The notes under the pieces are model-generated. The model did no database searches. It was not told where the DNA came from and worked only from the letters and a program-made list of their open reading frames with translations. Below are positions 33,375-44,583 of a DNA stretch of 64,000 bases, in pieces; position 1 is the first letter of the stretch; every line of letters starts with the position of its first letter. Source of the stretch: Amia ocellicauda (lineage: Eukaryota; Chordata; Actinopteri; Amiiformes; Amiidae); the NCBI RefSeq assembly GCF_036373705.1, contig NC_089852.1, positions 32,563,707 through 32,627,706 of the forward strand. The letters are read 5' to 3'. The position numbers were made by a program, and so were the translations under genes.

Positions 33375-34250
33375 TGAACCAGTAACTCACTGCCACAGCA
33401 AAACCTGTAGCTCTGTCGCCAGAAACAAAACCGGAAACCAACTAAGTTTCTTTGCCGGCAACAGAAGAGTTAAACTGGGAGAAGGAGATTGAGCCGTACA
33501 AAGAATTCTTTTAAAGGACTTTATTAAGTAAAGTGCTTTAGAAACTGCGCATGCCCACCTGTACCCATCTGATCAGTTGAGTTTTACAACTGGACAATTG
33601 GCTAAGTCGACTGCAATACAAAAGTGTTCAGTCATTTAAATAGCTATTGAGTCTTAAGAAACTTGACCCTTGGAAACGAACAGGAAGACTTTGTCTTCAA
33701 GTAACTACGGTGGAAAACCCTGCTTGCAAAGAAGATTTTGTGCACAACCTTGGAGCCTTCAAACCAGTGGAAAATCTGTTTGGAAAAAACTCTACTGCCT
33801 GCCTATCCTTAGTCATTGAACAGTAATCAATTAAGGAGAATTGTGGTAAAAAGAAATGATAGGATCTTTCTCGGCACCCAAACATAAATGAGACTAATAT
33901 ATACTGTATATAACTAGAAGTTATTTGACTTAAATACTAACCTGCATTAGTTATTTAATGTCCGACTAATAATACTAATGAGAGACTAACTTTCTTGTTT
34001 AAACCGGTATTGTAGTCAGTGTTTTTTTAATTTTGTGTAACGTTTTGTGTGTCATCATATGCGATTCCATGTTCTTTGATTTGGTCACGGAAGTGATTTG
34101 TCTTTGATTTGTTGGTCTTGAGTGAATTTTAATTAGTTTTCCCCTTTTTGTATTACTAGTGTAGTGCTACATGTTATCTTTGTTTTTAATAAACTTGAGA
34201 ATTTATATCTTTGGAATTGGTGTCTGAGTCCAATTATTGCAGAAATTGAG
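32795..34250 (+). repeat. LTR-like dispersed repeat, copy 2 (plus orientation)
   Basis: Inverted relative to positions 1-1620. It contains a TATA-like box GTATAAAGGG at 33296-33305, a (CT)n run (33323-33370) just downstream, and an AATAAA near 34187. That order, promoter then poly(A) about 890 bp later, fits an LTR with a long transcribed part or an entire short retroelement. No reading frame of family interest was found. The 5' and 3' boundaries are approximate. Confidence 0.5.
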
Positions 34251-34499
34251 TTCTACAAGATTCTAGGATTCTTGATAAGGTTATACTTAAATTAACTTCT
34301 TTAACTGAAATGTATAAGTGTACCTTACGCTACAAGACTCTGTTTGATTCAATCTACTCTACAGTCTGATTTCTGTTACAAGTAATGAAAAGGGGATTCT
34401 TCACCATTCTTCAATGTCAAATAAATATTTTGCAGCTTGTTGCTTTAACAGAATGTGGATATTTAGCCAAACAGTCTCTCATAATTTGATATACATGAG

Positions 34500-34800
34500 T
34501 GCGCAAAGCACTGGGCTAGACAGTTCCACCTTAAACAGTTGCACCTCAAAGCTTAGATACTTTTCAACAAACAGAAGTCGGCCCTTGAAGTGATTCTTGA
34601 AAATTGTAGCTAATCCCCCATCCCAACTGTCAATCCTGGGGGATCTAAAAAATCACAGTTGCTGGGAGAGAGTTCAGAAAGAGGGCTTAACTTACCAACA
34701 TTAAGCCAAGTCTCAGTCACAAATAAGGAATGCATGATTTGTGGTGAAACAAGATCAGGAGGGGTTTTTGATGGCATTGTGTAGTCTAGCAATTGGAGGT
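34500..34800 (-). mobile_element. LINE endonuclease-domain fragment
   Basis: The minus-strand frame 34610-34792 contains LFVTETWLNVGKLSPLSELS and then NCDFLDPPG. This matches the TETWL block of apurinic-like endonuclease domains of L2/CR1-type LINEs. A stop follows where the GGG loop is expected. Only a few dozen codons survive. Confidence 0.6.
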
Positions 34801-35099
34801 TACAAAAATGTACTCACCGGAACACACCAAGGAGTTGACCCAGGAAAACAGGTAAGAGTCAAGCATATCTCAATTCCAAAGAGCACTGAAAGACTAAACA
34901 ATTTTGCCAGGGACTGTTGCCAGGAAACACAAAGTTCATAGGCTTAGGAGTTACAGAAGGGGTGCGCAGATGTCTTTTAATCCTCACCAAGTCTTCTTAC
35001 TTACCCATCTAAAGGCTTGAATGTCATGAACAGAATTCAATATACATAGGGCTAGATATTCGTAGGGTTTGCACACCATGCAAAAAAACCTTGGCACCG
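34801..35099. other. No recognisable gene
   Basis: Contains CACTGAAAGACTAAACAATT and other unmatched sequence, possibly a LINE 5' region belonging to the endonuclease fragment. Nothing is supported. Confidence 0.4.
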
Positions 35100-35540
35100 T
35101 GCACTTTGTGCCGTTCACCCTTTAATTCTAGGCAAGGTGCAAATTGGGGGCAGTGGCTTACGTGATCATTTTCATACTCATCAAACCATTCAGTGGCCCC
35201 TCGTGCCCTGTGGATGGGGGCATTGTCATCCTGGAAGAGACCACTCCCATCAGGATAGAAATGTTTTACCATAGGATAAAGGTGATCACTCAGAATAACT
35301 TTGTAATGATTTGCAGTGATCCTTCCCTCTAAGGGGACAAGTGGACCCAAACCATGCCAGATAAATGCCCCCCACAGCATAACAGCCTCTGGACCCCCTC
35401 ACTGTAGGGGTCAAGCAGTCAGGCCTGTACTGTTCTCTTGGAGTCATCACACATGCAATTGCCCACTTGTCGAGAATATGGTGAAGCATGACTCATCTGA
35501 CCATATCACTTTTTTTCACATCTCTGTAGATCAGTGACTA
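35100..35540 (-). mobile_element. Tc1-like transposase fragment
   Basis: Minus-strand frames 35024-35380 and 35286-35489 carry pieces of the same Tc1 family as 9311-10133: REQYRPDCLTPTVRGSRG, then GPLVPLEGRITANHYKV and LFQDDNAPIHRARGATEWFD. The first is out of frame with the others and the catalytic-Glu region is lost. No terminal repeat is retained. Confidence 0.75.
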
Positions 35541-35743
35541 TGTTTTTTGCACTGAACTATCACATGTGCATTTGTCTTTGTAATTAGGGGTTTATGCACT
35601 GCAACCATACTATAATATTCCTATAATATTATATCAACTGAAAATCACCTAATTATGTATTAGGTTGATATGGTTTGGAGTTAGAAAACTGTGCTTGGAA
35701 ATAATAAATAATCAGAATACTGACTTGCCTAATTATTATACTG

Positions 35744-35774
<31 letters not shown>
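35541..35774. other. Non-coding, ends in (TA)n
   Basis: AT-rich spacer with a (TA)n array (35747-35776). No gene seen. Confidence 0.5.
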
Positions 35775-35784
<10 letters not shown>

Positions 35785-36032
35785 TTCATCTTATTTCATA
35801 TTATTTCCTAATATATAAATGTACTTGTGACTAATTCCAGCAATTGAGTCATTTAGTCACTGAACTGAACTAATCAGGACAGTTGGTTGAGGCGGCTATA
35901 GCTAGCTTTCATCCTTAACTTCTGATCTCCATTGGCACAGTGGTTAAGGAACAGCACTGCAAGCTTGGCATTGTGGGTTTGATTGCCTAAGTGTGAATAT
36001 ATATATAGTGGGGGGAAAAAGTATTTGATCTT
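35775..36032 (+). repeat. tRNA-derived SINE-like unit plus a 24-bp Tc1 end
   Basis: A-box-like TGGCACAGTGGTTAAGG (near 35933) and B-box-like GTGGGTTTGATTGCC (near 35975) lie about 30 bp apart, as in tRNA-derived SINEs. The block 35775-35995 is an inverted match of 57580-57765. It is followed by (TA)n and AGTGGGGGGAAAAAGTATTT (36008-36027), which is the outer end of the Tc1 family at 57809. The Tc1 end stops after ~24 bp, where gypsy sequence begins. Confidence 0.55.
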
Positions 36033-37320
36033 GACAAAGCATCAGCAATCCACATTTGTTTTCCTGGAACATGCTTCAAGTCATATTGGTATTTCTGTAG
36101 TCTAAGTAGAAATCTCTGTATCCTGGGTGGGGCTTTACTCAGTGGTTTCTTCACTATAGCCTCCAGTGGCTTGTGATCTGATTCTATGTCTATTTTTCTC
36201 CCATAAACATAATGATGGAATCTTTCACAGCCAAACATGACAGCTAACATCTCTTTTTTAATTTGTGCATACCTTTGCTCTGTGTTAGTGAGCACTCTGG
36301 AGGCATAAGCAACTGGTGCATTATCTTGTAGCAAGGTTGCTCCTAAACCAGTTTGAGAGCATCCACTGTAATCTTCAGTGGTTTGTTTGGGTCAAAATAC
36401 TTTAAAACTGGAGCTTTTGTTAAACATGCTCTCAATTCCTTAACAGCCTTTTCATGCACCTTGTCCAGTGCCATTCCACGTCATTTTGGAGCAGTTGTCT
36501 TAGTGGTGCAGTTATTGGAGACATGTGTGCCAGATATTTTGCAAGAAAGTTGGCCATGCCTAAAAATCTTTGCAATTCTGTCTTGTTTGTGAGCTCTGGC
36601 ATGTCCACAATCGCCTTTACTGTTGCGTCATCGGGTTTAATTCCGTCTGCTGTGAGTGTATTACCTAGGTACTTCAGTTGCTGCAGCGCAATGTGGCACT
36701 TTTTCTTGTTGAATTTTAAGCCCACGTCTCTTGCTCGCATGAATACTCTTCGCAGTCTCTCATCATGCTCCTCTCTAGTGGTTCCCCAGATTAGCAAATC
36801 GCCAATGTATGTAGTTACACCATCAATCCCTTCTATTATTTCGGCCACTTTCTTGTGGAACACTTCGGGTGCACTAGAAATTCCAAACAGCAATCTTTGA
36901 AAGTGGAATCTCCTGAACGTTGTGTTGAAAGTTGTGTACTTAGAACTCTGATGGTCCAGCTATATTTGCCAGAATCCACTGGACGCATCCAAAACGCTAA
37001 AGAATTTAGCTCCGAGGTTTTGTCAAGTGCATTACTCGCTGTACTAAACTGAGCTCTTCGCACGTTTTTAATCCTAACACAGACTGTGAGTTTACATCAA
37101 CTATTATGAATTCTAAAGCTTTCACAGTACCTCACAGTGAGCTCCCATATCGAGTTTCATCATGATCAGTTCACCGTTTATTTCCAGCTGTACTTTCCAG
37201 TCTTTTACAGAGTTTTCTGCATTCTCCAGAACTCCAATGAACAGCTCGCTTTCACTGTCGGTTTCACCATCGTAATGTCTCTTTTGCACATCCTTGCAAA
37301 ATGTTTTTTCTTTTTACAGT
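36033..37320 (-). pseudogene. Ty3/gypsy pol: protease, RT, RNase H (decayed)
   Basis: Read right to left on the minus strand. First comes the end of a zinc-knuckle-like region and a protease-like segment (37080-37260) whose active-site triad reads DMG in place of DTG (LDMGAHC). RT follows with LDASSGFW (near 36975), LLFGISSAPEVFHKKVAEII and a catalytic box TYIGDLLIWG, where the first Asp of YxDD is Gly. 35987-36334 is the Ty3-type RNase H (VAYASRVLTNTEQRYAQIKK, HKPLEAIV, ADALSRS). Integrase and the 3' LTR are gone, since the element ends at a Tc1 stub. Several frameshifts. The rest of the element (gag, 5' LTR) lies beyond the piggyBac insertion, at 45128-46182. Confidence 0.85.
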
Positions 37321-37734
37321 TTAACCCTTTTGTGGTAATGGGGTCAAATTGACCCATTTCCAATTTTTGCTAAAAGAAAAATGATACAAGGATACAATTT
37401 TTCAACCTGAAACTCCATAGCTTATTTTCTGTGAAGAACATGTAAAAGAAAAAAAAAAAAAAATGAGTGCACATGCTACAATGCCCCCACATATTCATGT
37501 CCTTCATACGATGTTCAGGTCAATCTGACCCGCATACACACAGACAGACACACAGAAACATGCACACACGCACACACACGCACAGATAGAGAGAGAGACA
37601 TACACACACATACCTTCTAAACATTTAACATTTTCTCGCACTGTACCCCTCTCACCTGCACATCAGGGGGGGACAAAACAGATAAATAACTCTACAGAGT
37701 ATAGCTCACTCAACTACAATCCTCCACCAGCAAT

Positions 37735-38054
37735 ATGAGCAAAAGATTCACTGCTCAGAGGGCCTTCGAGCTAATATTGGAAGAGAGTGAGACAAATAGT
37801 GACGTGGAAGAGGAGGATGTTTCAGAATGAGGATAATGTAGAAATAAATTCTGAGTACGAAAGTGAATTTGAAGATGAGCTTAACTCAGAGCATGCACCC
37901 CACAGCCAGCCGTAGGAAAAGCCCCACAGCCAGCTGTAGGAAGAGCCCCACAGCACACTATGTCCAAGAATGGCCAGATTGAATGGTCTTCATCCCCAGT
38001 GAGAGAGCCCCCCGCTCAGCTGTTAACATAATAAGGATGGTACCAGGGCCCACA
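37735..38054 (+). pseudogene. piggyBac transposase, N-terminal part
   Basis: The ATG at 37735 opens MSKRFTAQRAFELILEESET, followed by an acidic stretch (SDVEEEDVSE). The typical piggyBac transposase start has the same acidic, disordered character. A stop codon follows at 37828-37830. Acidic codons continue in a shifted frame to about 37910 before further stops. The L2 insertions begin near 38075 and the gene resumes near 42690. Confidence 0.7.
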
Positions 38055-38071
38055 TGAATGGCAGTGACTCA

Positions 38072-38074
<3 letters not shown>

Positions 38075-38118
<44 letters not shown>

Positions 38119-38515
38119 TTTATTTATTTATTGGCAGACGCCCTTATCCAGGGCGACTTACAACATAAGTGCAAACAAAGTGCAAAAATACAATTAAGTA
38201 CAAGGCATCAATCATTACAAATTCAATTTAACTAAAACATAGCAATTCAAAATAATACATTTTACAAATTCCAATTTACAATTTACACAAGTATAGTAAG
38301 TGAGGTCCTACATCCTGGACGGTGAAAGCTAAGTGCTGTCAAGATGTAGGGTCACAGTCAAGGGCTACAGGAAAGGGAGCAAGGAGGAAAACAATCAAGA
38401 ACGCAAGAAGCATAATAAAACTGTGAAGTGCTATCTAGCAGGGATAAAAGGACTAATATTACAAGTACTGTCGGAAAAGATGCGTCTTGAGTAAGCGCCG
38501 GAATGAGGTCAAGGA
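38075..38515 (-). mobile_element. L2 LINE 3' end (minus)
   Basis: (ATT)n tail at 38073-38115, then the terminus GGCAGACGCCCTTATCCAGG and about 350 bp of 3' UTR. It ends in the ORF2 C-terminus (CGTCTTGAGTAAGCGCCGGA), where it meets an oppositely oriented L2 piece. Confidence 0.75.
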
Positions 38516-39825
38516 CTCTGCTGTGCAGACCACTGCGCTCCTCCAGTACCAGACGACTAACTCTACCTCCTCTCCACTCTCCTACCTCATCCCTGGCCCC
38601 TAAATGGTGGAACAACCTGCCCACTGAAGTCAAAACAGCAGAGTCCTTGACCTCATTCCGGCTGTTACGCTCCACACTCCGATGGTAGAGTGGAGGGGAA
38701 CATAACCGCCCATACACACACACTCTGGGGTAGGAAGGACAAATGTAATGGCGAGGGTACTAATAAATGTACCAGAAGACAGAACAGGTCTCCCAAAAGA
38801 GGGATTTCTTTTTCTTTTGAATAAGCAAGGAACTACTTATTAACCAAGGTAATGAAAATTAATACAAAGGTTACATATATGGAACATAGGACAGGGTTAC
38901 ACAATATAACAATAGGCAGGGTTTACAAATAATAATAGACAGATAAGGTAAACAAAGGGGTGGTGGTTAACTGACAAAGGGTAGGAGAAGGGCCTTGTGA
39001 ATGGTCTGTCAAATCAACAAAGGAACAAACAGGCCCTGACTTCGATACACCTCTATCCCTACCTATAACAATACTAAGCCCTCAATCTAACATACCTGCT
39101 ACAGAAAAATGGGGACATCCACTCGCTCCTAACCTAGTGTATATAACAAACAACAGCTACATGATGTAGAGTATAACCATGGGTTTCTTATCTAGCCCTT
39201 CACCATACTGACAGGAATCGAATGGGAAACAGAAAAAAGCCAGGCAAGACAAAACAAGAACACCACCATAACAGTCTCTTCACACACTGAACATACACAG
39301 GCATATGTGGGTGATGGGTCCTTCTGTGATTGGCCGGTGACAAAGCATGGGGGAACCAATGAGGTCCGGTAACATGCCCCCTCTTCAGCAGCAAATAGCA
39401 CCTAAAAGAGATCCACAGACAAAAGCAAAGACAAACGGCACCACACAGATTGACAAGAGAGCAGGAACGTAACACCGGCACTTACTCAAGACGCATCTTT
39501 TTCGACAGTACATGTAATATTAGTCCTTTTATCCCTGCTAGATAGCACTTTTTATTATGCTTCTTGCGTTCTTGATTGTTTTCCTCCTTGCTCCCTTTCC
39601 CGTAACCCTTGACTGTGACCCTACATCTTGACAGCACTTATCTTTCCAGGATGTAGGACCTCACTTACTGTACTTGTGTAAATTGTAAATTGGAATTTGT
39701 AAAATGTATTTTGAATTGCTATGTTTTAGTTAAATTGAATTTGTAATGATTGATGCCTTGTACTTAACTGTATTCTTGCACTTATGTTGTTAGTCGCCCT
39801 GGATAAGGGCCTCTGCCAAGAAATA

Positions 39826-39880
<55 letters not shown>

Positions 39881-39884
39881 TATG
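38516..39884 (+). mobile_element. L2 LINE 3' end (plus), split by a solo LTR
   Basis: 38516-38662 carries the ORF2 C-terminus (SLAPKWWNNLPTEVKTAESL). The sequence resumes at 39475-39480 with the next ORF bases and continues through the 3' UTR to GTCGCCCTGGATAAGGGCC and the (AAT)n tail ending at 39884. The break is filled by the solo LTR at 38663-39474. Confidence 0.8.
38663..39474. repeat. Solo LTR (812 bp) with 5-bp target duplication
   Basis: Begins TGTTACGCTCC and ends GGAACGTAACA, so the ends are a 7-bp inverted repeat with TG...CA. CCGGC flanks both sides (38658-38662 and 39475-39479). The surrounding L2 sequence is continuous once the block is removed. No internal retroviral genes remain, as expected after LTR-LTR recombination. 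The family is not identified. Confidence 0.85.
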
Positions 39885-42260
39885 GAGAGACAAGTGTCTG
39901 AAGGTAGCTTGGTGCAGTGTGGTCGAGACAACGTTAGGTGAGGGTCATTGTCTTGAACTGAATGCGTGCCGGTATGCCAAGGGGATCGAGATGAGGAGGA
40001 AAAGTGGGGGAAAAACAGGAGATCCGATTTGGAGAGGTTGAGCTTGAGGTGGTGCGAGTGCATCCAGGCAGAAATAGAAGACAAGCAAGAAGAGATGTGA
40101 GAGGGTCAGAAGCGGGAAAAGACAGGAAGATCTGGGCATCATCAGCGTAGAAGTGGTAGGAGAAACCATGGGATGCGATGAGGGGGCCCAGGGAACGAGT
40201 GTAGAGAGAGAACAGGAGCGGGCCCAGGACGGAGCCTTGGGGAACGCCTGTGAGGAGAGGTTGGGGGGTGGATGAGGTGCCTCGCCATGTCACTTGGTAG
40301 GATCGGTCACTGAGGTAGGAGGAGAACCAGGTGAGAGCAGTCCCAGAGATTTCAAGGTCAGTGAGGCAGGAGAGGAGGATGGAGTGATCAACGGTGTCAA
40401 ATGCTGCAGAGAGGTCAAGGAGGATGAAGACTGAGGAGAGGGAGACCGCCCGAGCACAGCTGAGGGTGTCAGTGACAGCCAGGAGAGCCATCTCAGTGGA
40501 GTGAGCTCTGAGGAGAGGTGGCATCAAGGGTTGGTTTCTTGAGCAGTGGGATGACAGCAGCTTGTTTAAATACAGAAGGGAGGAGGGAGGAGATGAAGGG
40601 GAGAAGATCAGGAGTGGTCGCTTGGAGGAGGCGAGAAGGGAGAGGGTCCAGGGCACATGTTGTAGATTTGTGATGTAGGAGGAGAGCAGAAACTTCAGCA
40701 TCTGAGAGAGACAAGAATGAAGAAAAGGAAGCATGATTGGTGGGAGGTTTGGGTGTGATGGGAGATGAGGGTGGAGTATTGAACAGCCTGCAGATGTCTG
40801 CAATCTTGGAGGAGAAGGAGACGAAATCATCAGCAGTGAGAGATGAGGGAGGAGGGGGGGGGGCAAGGAGGGAGGAGAAGGTGGAGAAGAGTTTGCGGAG
40901 GTTGTTGACAGTGGATTCGTAGAAAAATTGGAAGTAAGACTTCTTGGCTGAGGTGAGAGAGGAGGAGAATGTGAACAGTAGAGAGCGGTAGACTTCGAGG
41001 GCAGCTGGGAGTTTGGTCCTTATCCACTTCTGTTTGGCGGCACACAGACTAGTTCGGGTTGCGCGGAGAACAGCAGAGATCCAAGGCTGAGGAGGGGAGG
41101 GACGGGCAGGACGAGACATGAGAGGACAGAGAGAGTCAAGGGAGGAGGTGAGGGAGGAGAACAAAGAGAAGGTAGCACAGTTGACAGATAGATGGGAAAA
41201 ACAGTCAATGGAAGGTAAGAGAGTGAGGGCAGTGGAGGCAAGGGTGGAGGGGGAGACAGAGCAGAGATTACAGTGGAAGGTGACAGAGGGAGTGGGTGGA
41301 GTGGGGAGGGAGGGGAGGGAAAGGGAGAAGGAAATTAAGTGGTGGTCCAAGATGTCCATGGGTGTCACGGAGAGTGTTGAAGGGGAGCAGCCTCTAGAGA
41401 AGATGAGATCTAGCTGGCGGCCAGCCCTGTGAGTTGGGGGAGACGGGGAGAGAGAAGTTAAAAGAGTGAATGAGAGGAAGAAATCTGGCACAGTGGGAAG
41501 GGTTGGAGAGATGGATGTTGAAGTCTCCCAGGGAGGATGGTAGGTGAGGACAGCGAGGGGAGGGAGGAGAGAAGAAAATCGAGTTCATCCAGGAAGGAGG
41601 TGAGCGGACCAAGTGGACGGTAGAGAACTAGAAGGAAGAGGTGAGAGGGAGAGGTGATTTCCACTGCATGGAATTCAAAGCTGTGGGTCGTGATAGAGGA
41701 GAGAGAGGGGTGACAGAGAAGAGGAGAGAAGGGGAGAGCAGGAGCCCTGTCCCTCCTCCCCACCCAGTAAGATGAGAGGAGTGGGACAGGACAAACAGAG
41801 AGGATAATGCAGCAGGGGTGGTAGAGTTGTCTGGGGAGATCCATGTCTCGGTGAGAGGAAGGAAATCCAGGGAGTGGTGGGAGGCGAAGGCGGAGATGAA
41901 GTCGGCCTTGTTGGAAGCTGAGTGGCAGTTCCACAGGCCCCCAGAGAGTGGAGAAGAGGGGAGGGAGGAGGAGGGGAGAGGCAGAGAGATGAGGTTTGAG
42001 GGATTAGGGAAACGATGGCGTGCAGGTGCATGCCAAAAAGACGGAGAGAGCAGGACAGGAATTGTTGTTGTTGTTGTTGCTGTGTGGCATCTCCTCGCAG
42101 TCTTCTCCTCGCTGGAGTCCCCGCAGCTAGAGTCCCTGTCCTTTGTAAGTGTGGCGCTTCGGAAGGGGGGCACTGAAGGCTGCTGGCGCTGACTGCTGGC
42201 GCAGAGGTGTGGGGGGCAGTTAAATATGACACCTGTAACTAATTAGGACAGTGCACACCT
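39885..42260 (-). mobile_element. Long L2 LINE copy, endonuclease and RT, decayed
   Basis: Read right to left: a 5' leader (42180-42260), an endonuclease domain (41628-42173: LWNCHSASNKADFISAFASH, then LPLTETWISPDNS), a linker, and RT at 39934-40866 with [40 protein letters not shown] and [14 protein letters not shown]. The 3' part of RT is deleted near 39985, where the reading jumps to the segment before the 3' end. Frameshifts separate the frames. It is the longest L2 in the window and sits inside the piggyBac element. Confidence 0.85.
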
Positions 42261-42264
42261 GTGT

Positions 42265-42689
42265 TGCGTTGGATGACACAAGGCTGGTCAGGATGGCCCT
42301 CCCTCCCACGCAGCACTGCTAATAGCACAATTAATGGCCGCTTAATATCTGAATACAGACAAAGACAGTTCCAGACACATGCAGTTACAGTGAACAATTA
42401 TAGTAATGTTAAACAAATGCTAAATAATCACAGCCTACACAGTGTAACGCTTCTGATTGCAGACAGGGCGTGTCGAGTGCGCTAAGTAACTTGCTAAATT
42501 CACTAACAAACAGTCGCTGCTCTTACTACAAAACAGGTGCAAGATATACAATTCGTAGCTAAACAACAAACCATATACACAATCAATGTAACTTAACTGA
42601 ACTAGGAAATGCAGGAGAAAAAGTGATACTTAGCTGCGGCGACTTGAGCAACTTCTCAGCTGGCTTGCCCGAGTGTCCAGATATCCAGT
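42265..42689. other. Unidentified segment inside the piggyBac element
   Basis: About 420 bp between the L2 insertion and the resumption of transposase homology. It has no motif-bearing frame and no visible terminal repeats. It may be another repeat or non-homologous transposon interior. Confidence 0.4.
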
Positions 42690-43400
42690 ATGTTCATAAT
42701 ATCAAGTCATCCTTTGAGCTGCTGATTCCTGACTGAATTCAGAAAATCACTGTGGATATGACCAACCTTGAGGGGAGACGCGTTTTCAGGTAGCAGCAGA
42801 AAGAGATGGACAATACACATTTACATGCCTACTTTGGGATCCTCATCCTTGCAGGTGTCTATAGATCAAGAGGGGAGTTGACTGAAAGTCTGTGGGATGC
42901 TGAGACAGGGAGAGCGATTTTTAGAGCCACAATGTCTCTGGAGAGCTTCCATATATTCTCGAGAGACATCAGGTTTGATGACCGGGAATCAAGACCTGCT
43001 AGATGGCGGAGGGACAATTTGGCAGCAATCCGCACTGTGTGGGACAAGTGGGTGGACCGACTTCCACTTCTTTACAATCCTGGGCCCAATGTAATTGTGG
43101 AAGGACGGTGGGGTTTAGAGGCCGTTGACCCTTCAGGCAGTATATGCCTTCCAAACCAGCAAGGTACGGAATCAAAATCTGGACTGCCTGTGATGCTGTT
43201 TCATCTTATGCATGGAACATGCAAATTTATACAGGGGAGCCAGATGGAGGAGCCCCTGAGAGAAACCAGGGGACACGGGTGGTGCTGGTTATGTCGCAGG
43301 GCCTCAGTGGCCACAACATCACATGCAATATTTTTTTCACATCGTACAGCCTGGGACAGGAACCTCTCAAAAGAAAGCTGACAATGGTTGGGACAATCAG
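42690..43400 (+). pseudogene. piggyBac transposase, central part
   Basis: Frames in order: SFELLIPD then a stop (42734-42736), ITVDMTNLEGRRVF then a stop (42791), then from 42806 MDNTHLHAYFGILILAGVYR, SRGELTESLWD and FDDRESRPARWRRDNLAAIR. After a shift comes MPSKPARYGIKIWTACDA (43144 frame), which holds the second catalytic Asp region of piggyBac transposases. The segment that should contain the first catalytic Asp is altered (NVIVEGRWGLEAV). It then runs to TMVGTIRKG, where the CR1-like insertion interrupts it. Confidence 0.85.
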
Positions 43401-43404
43401 AAAA

Positions 43405-43790
43405 GGGAACTGAACCTTTTCACCCTGGAACAGAGGAGACTATGTGGGGACTTGATCCAAGTCTTCAAAATCATGAAAGGCATCGACCACATCAAACCAG
43501 AGGAGCTTTTCCAGATCAGCAGGGACACACGCACCCGGGGACACAAATGGATATTGGGCTTCAAGGCATTCAAAACGGAAAACAGGAGACACTTCTTTAC
43601 ACAGAGAGTAGTCACAATCTGGGGTAAACTACCCAGCGATGTGGTTGAAGCTGAAAGTTTGGGAACATTTAACAATAGTCTGGATAGGATCCTTGGATCA
43701 CTTAGATATTAATGAACACCAAACGAGCACGATGGGTCGAATGGCCTCCTCTCGTTTGTAAACTTTCTTATGTTCTTATGTTCTTAAAAA
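43405..43790 (+). mobile_element. CR1-like LINE 3' end inside piggyBac transposase (copy 2)
   Basis: Reads FTLEQRRLCGDLIQVFKIMK, then HFFTQRVVTIWGKLPSDV, and ends in the short 3' UTR with CTTTCTTATGTTCTTATGTT. It matches 6955-7285. Removing it restores continuity of piggyBac homology, with A-rich sequence on both sides of the break. It is a 5'-truncated insertion. Confidence 0.85.
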
Positions 43791-44583
43791 ACAAGACAGA
43801 GCTCTCACCTCAGCTTCTAACTGTAAAGGACAGGCCAGTCCATTCCTCCGACTTTGTGTTTACAGCCAACACTGCCCTGTTCTCCTACATACCCCAAAAG
43901 GGCAGAAATGTGATGCTCATGAGCACTCTACATAGGGATGGAAGGATCAGTGGCCGGGAGGACCGTAAGCCAGAGGTCATACTTGATTATAACGCCACCA
44001 AAGGAGGGGTAGACAACTTGAACAAGCTGCTGTCCTGCTCCAGCTACCAAAGAAGAAATTTACGTTGGCCACTCGTGATCTTCTTCAATATCCTGGATGT
44101 CTCAGCCTACAATGCGATTGCAATCTGGATTGCAATTAACCCATACTGGAACCAAAGGAAGCTCCAAAGAAGACGTCTTTTTCTAGAGGAGCTAGCAAGG
44201 CACTGGTGACACCGCACATACAGAGGAGACAACATGTGCCTAGGTCTCCAGCTTCTCTAGCCATAGTGAGGAGGATGGTGGAGGCTCCTGCTGTCCTACC
44301 TGCACAACCCACACAACAACAACCTCCAGTGCCTGAAGTAAGTATCCTGTTGTTGTTGTTGTTTGTGTGTGTGTGTGTGTGTATTAGGAGAAGTGGTGGG
44401 AAAAAAAATCCTGAACTAATAGTCTTTTCATTATTCTAGATTGCAGCCGGTGGCAACAAGAGGAAGCGCTGCGAGGTGTGTGGACCCTCAAAGGATTCAA
44501 AGACACAGACCACATGCAGCAACTGCAAAAAGTACATCTGTAGTACACATACTCTCAAATTCTATGCATCATGTGTTGTGTAG
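43791..44583 (+). pseudogene. piggyBac transposase, C-terminal part with intron and Cys-rich domain
   Basis: The frame resumes with KTELSPQLLTVKDRPVHSSD and includes YNATKGGVDNLNKLLSCSSY, which contains the third catalytic Asp. The exon appears to end at GCCTGAA|GTAAGT (donor at 44338), with an acceptor at ATTCTAG|ATTGC (44439). The 102-bp intron includes GTT and GT repeats. The last exon encodes KRCEVCGPSKDSKTQTTCSN, then CKKYICSTHTLKFYASC and stops at 44583. This is the C-terminal cysteine-rich, zinc-binding domain that contacts piggyBac transposon ends. Confidence 0.8.

Noticed and set aside
40737..42192. Long plus-strand frames opposite the L2 element
   Set aside because: They are antisense shadows of the L2 coding strand, whose minus-strand reading has the endonuclease and RT motifs.
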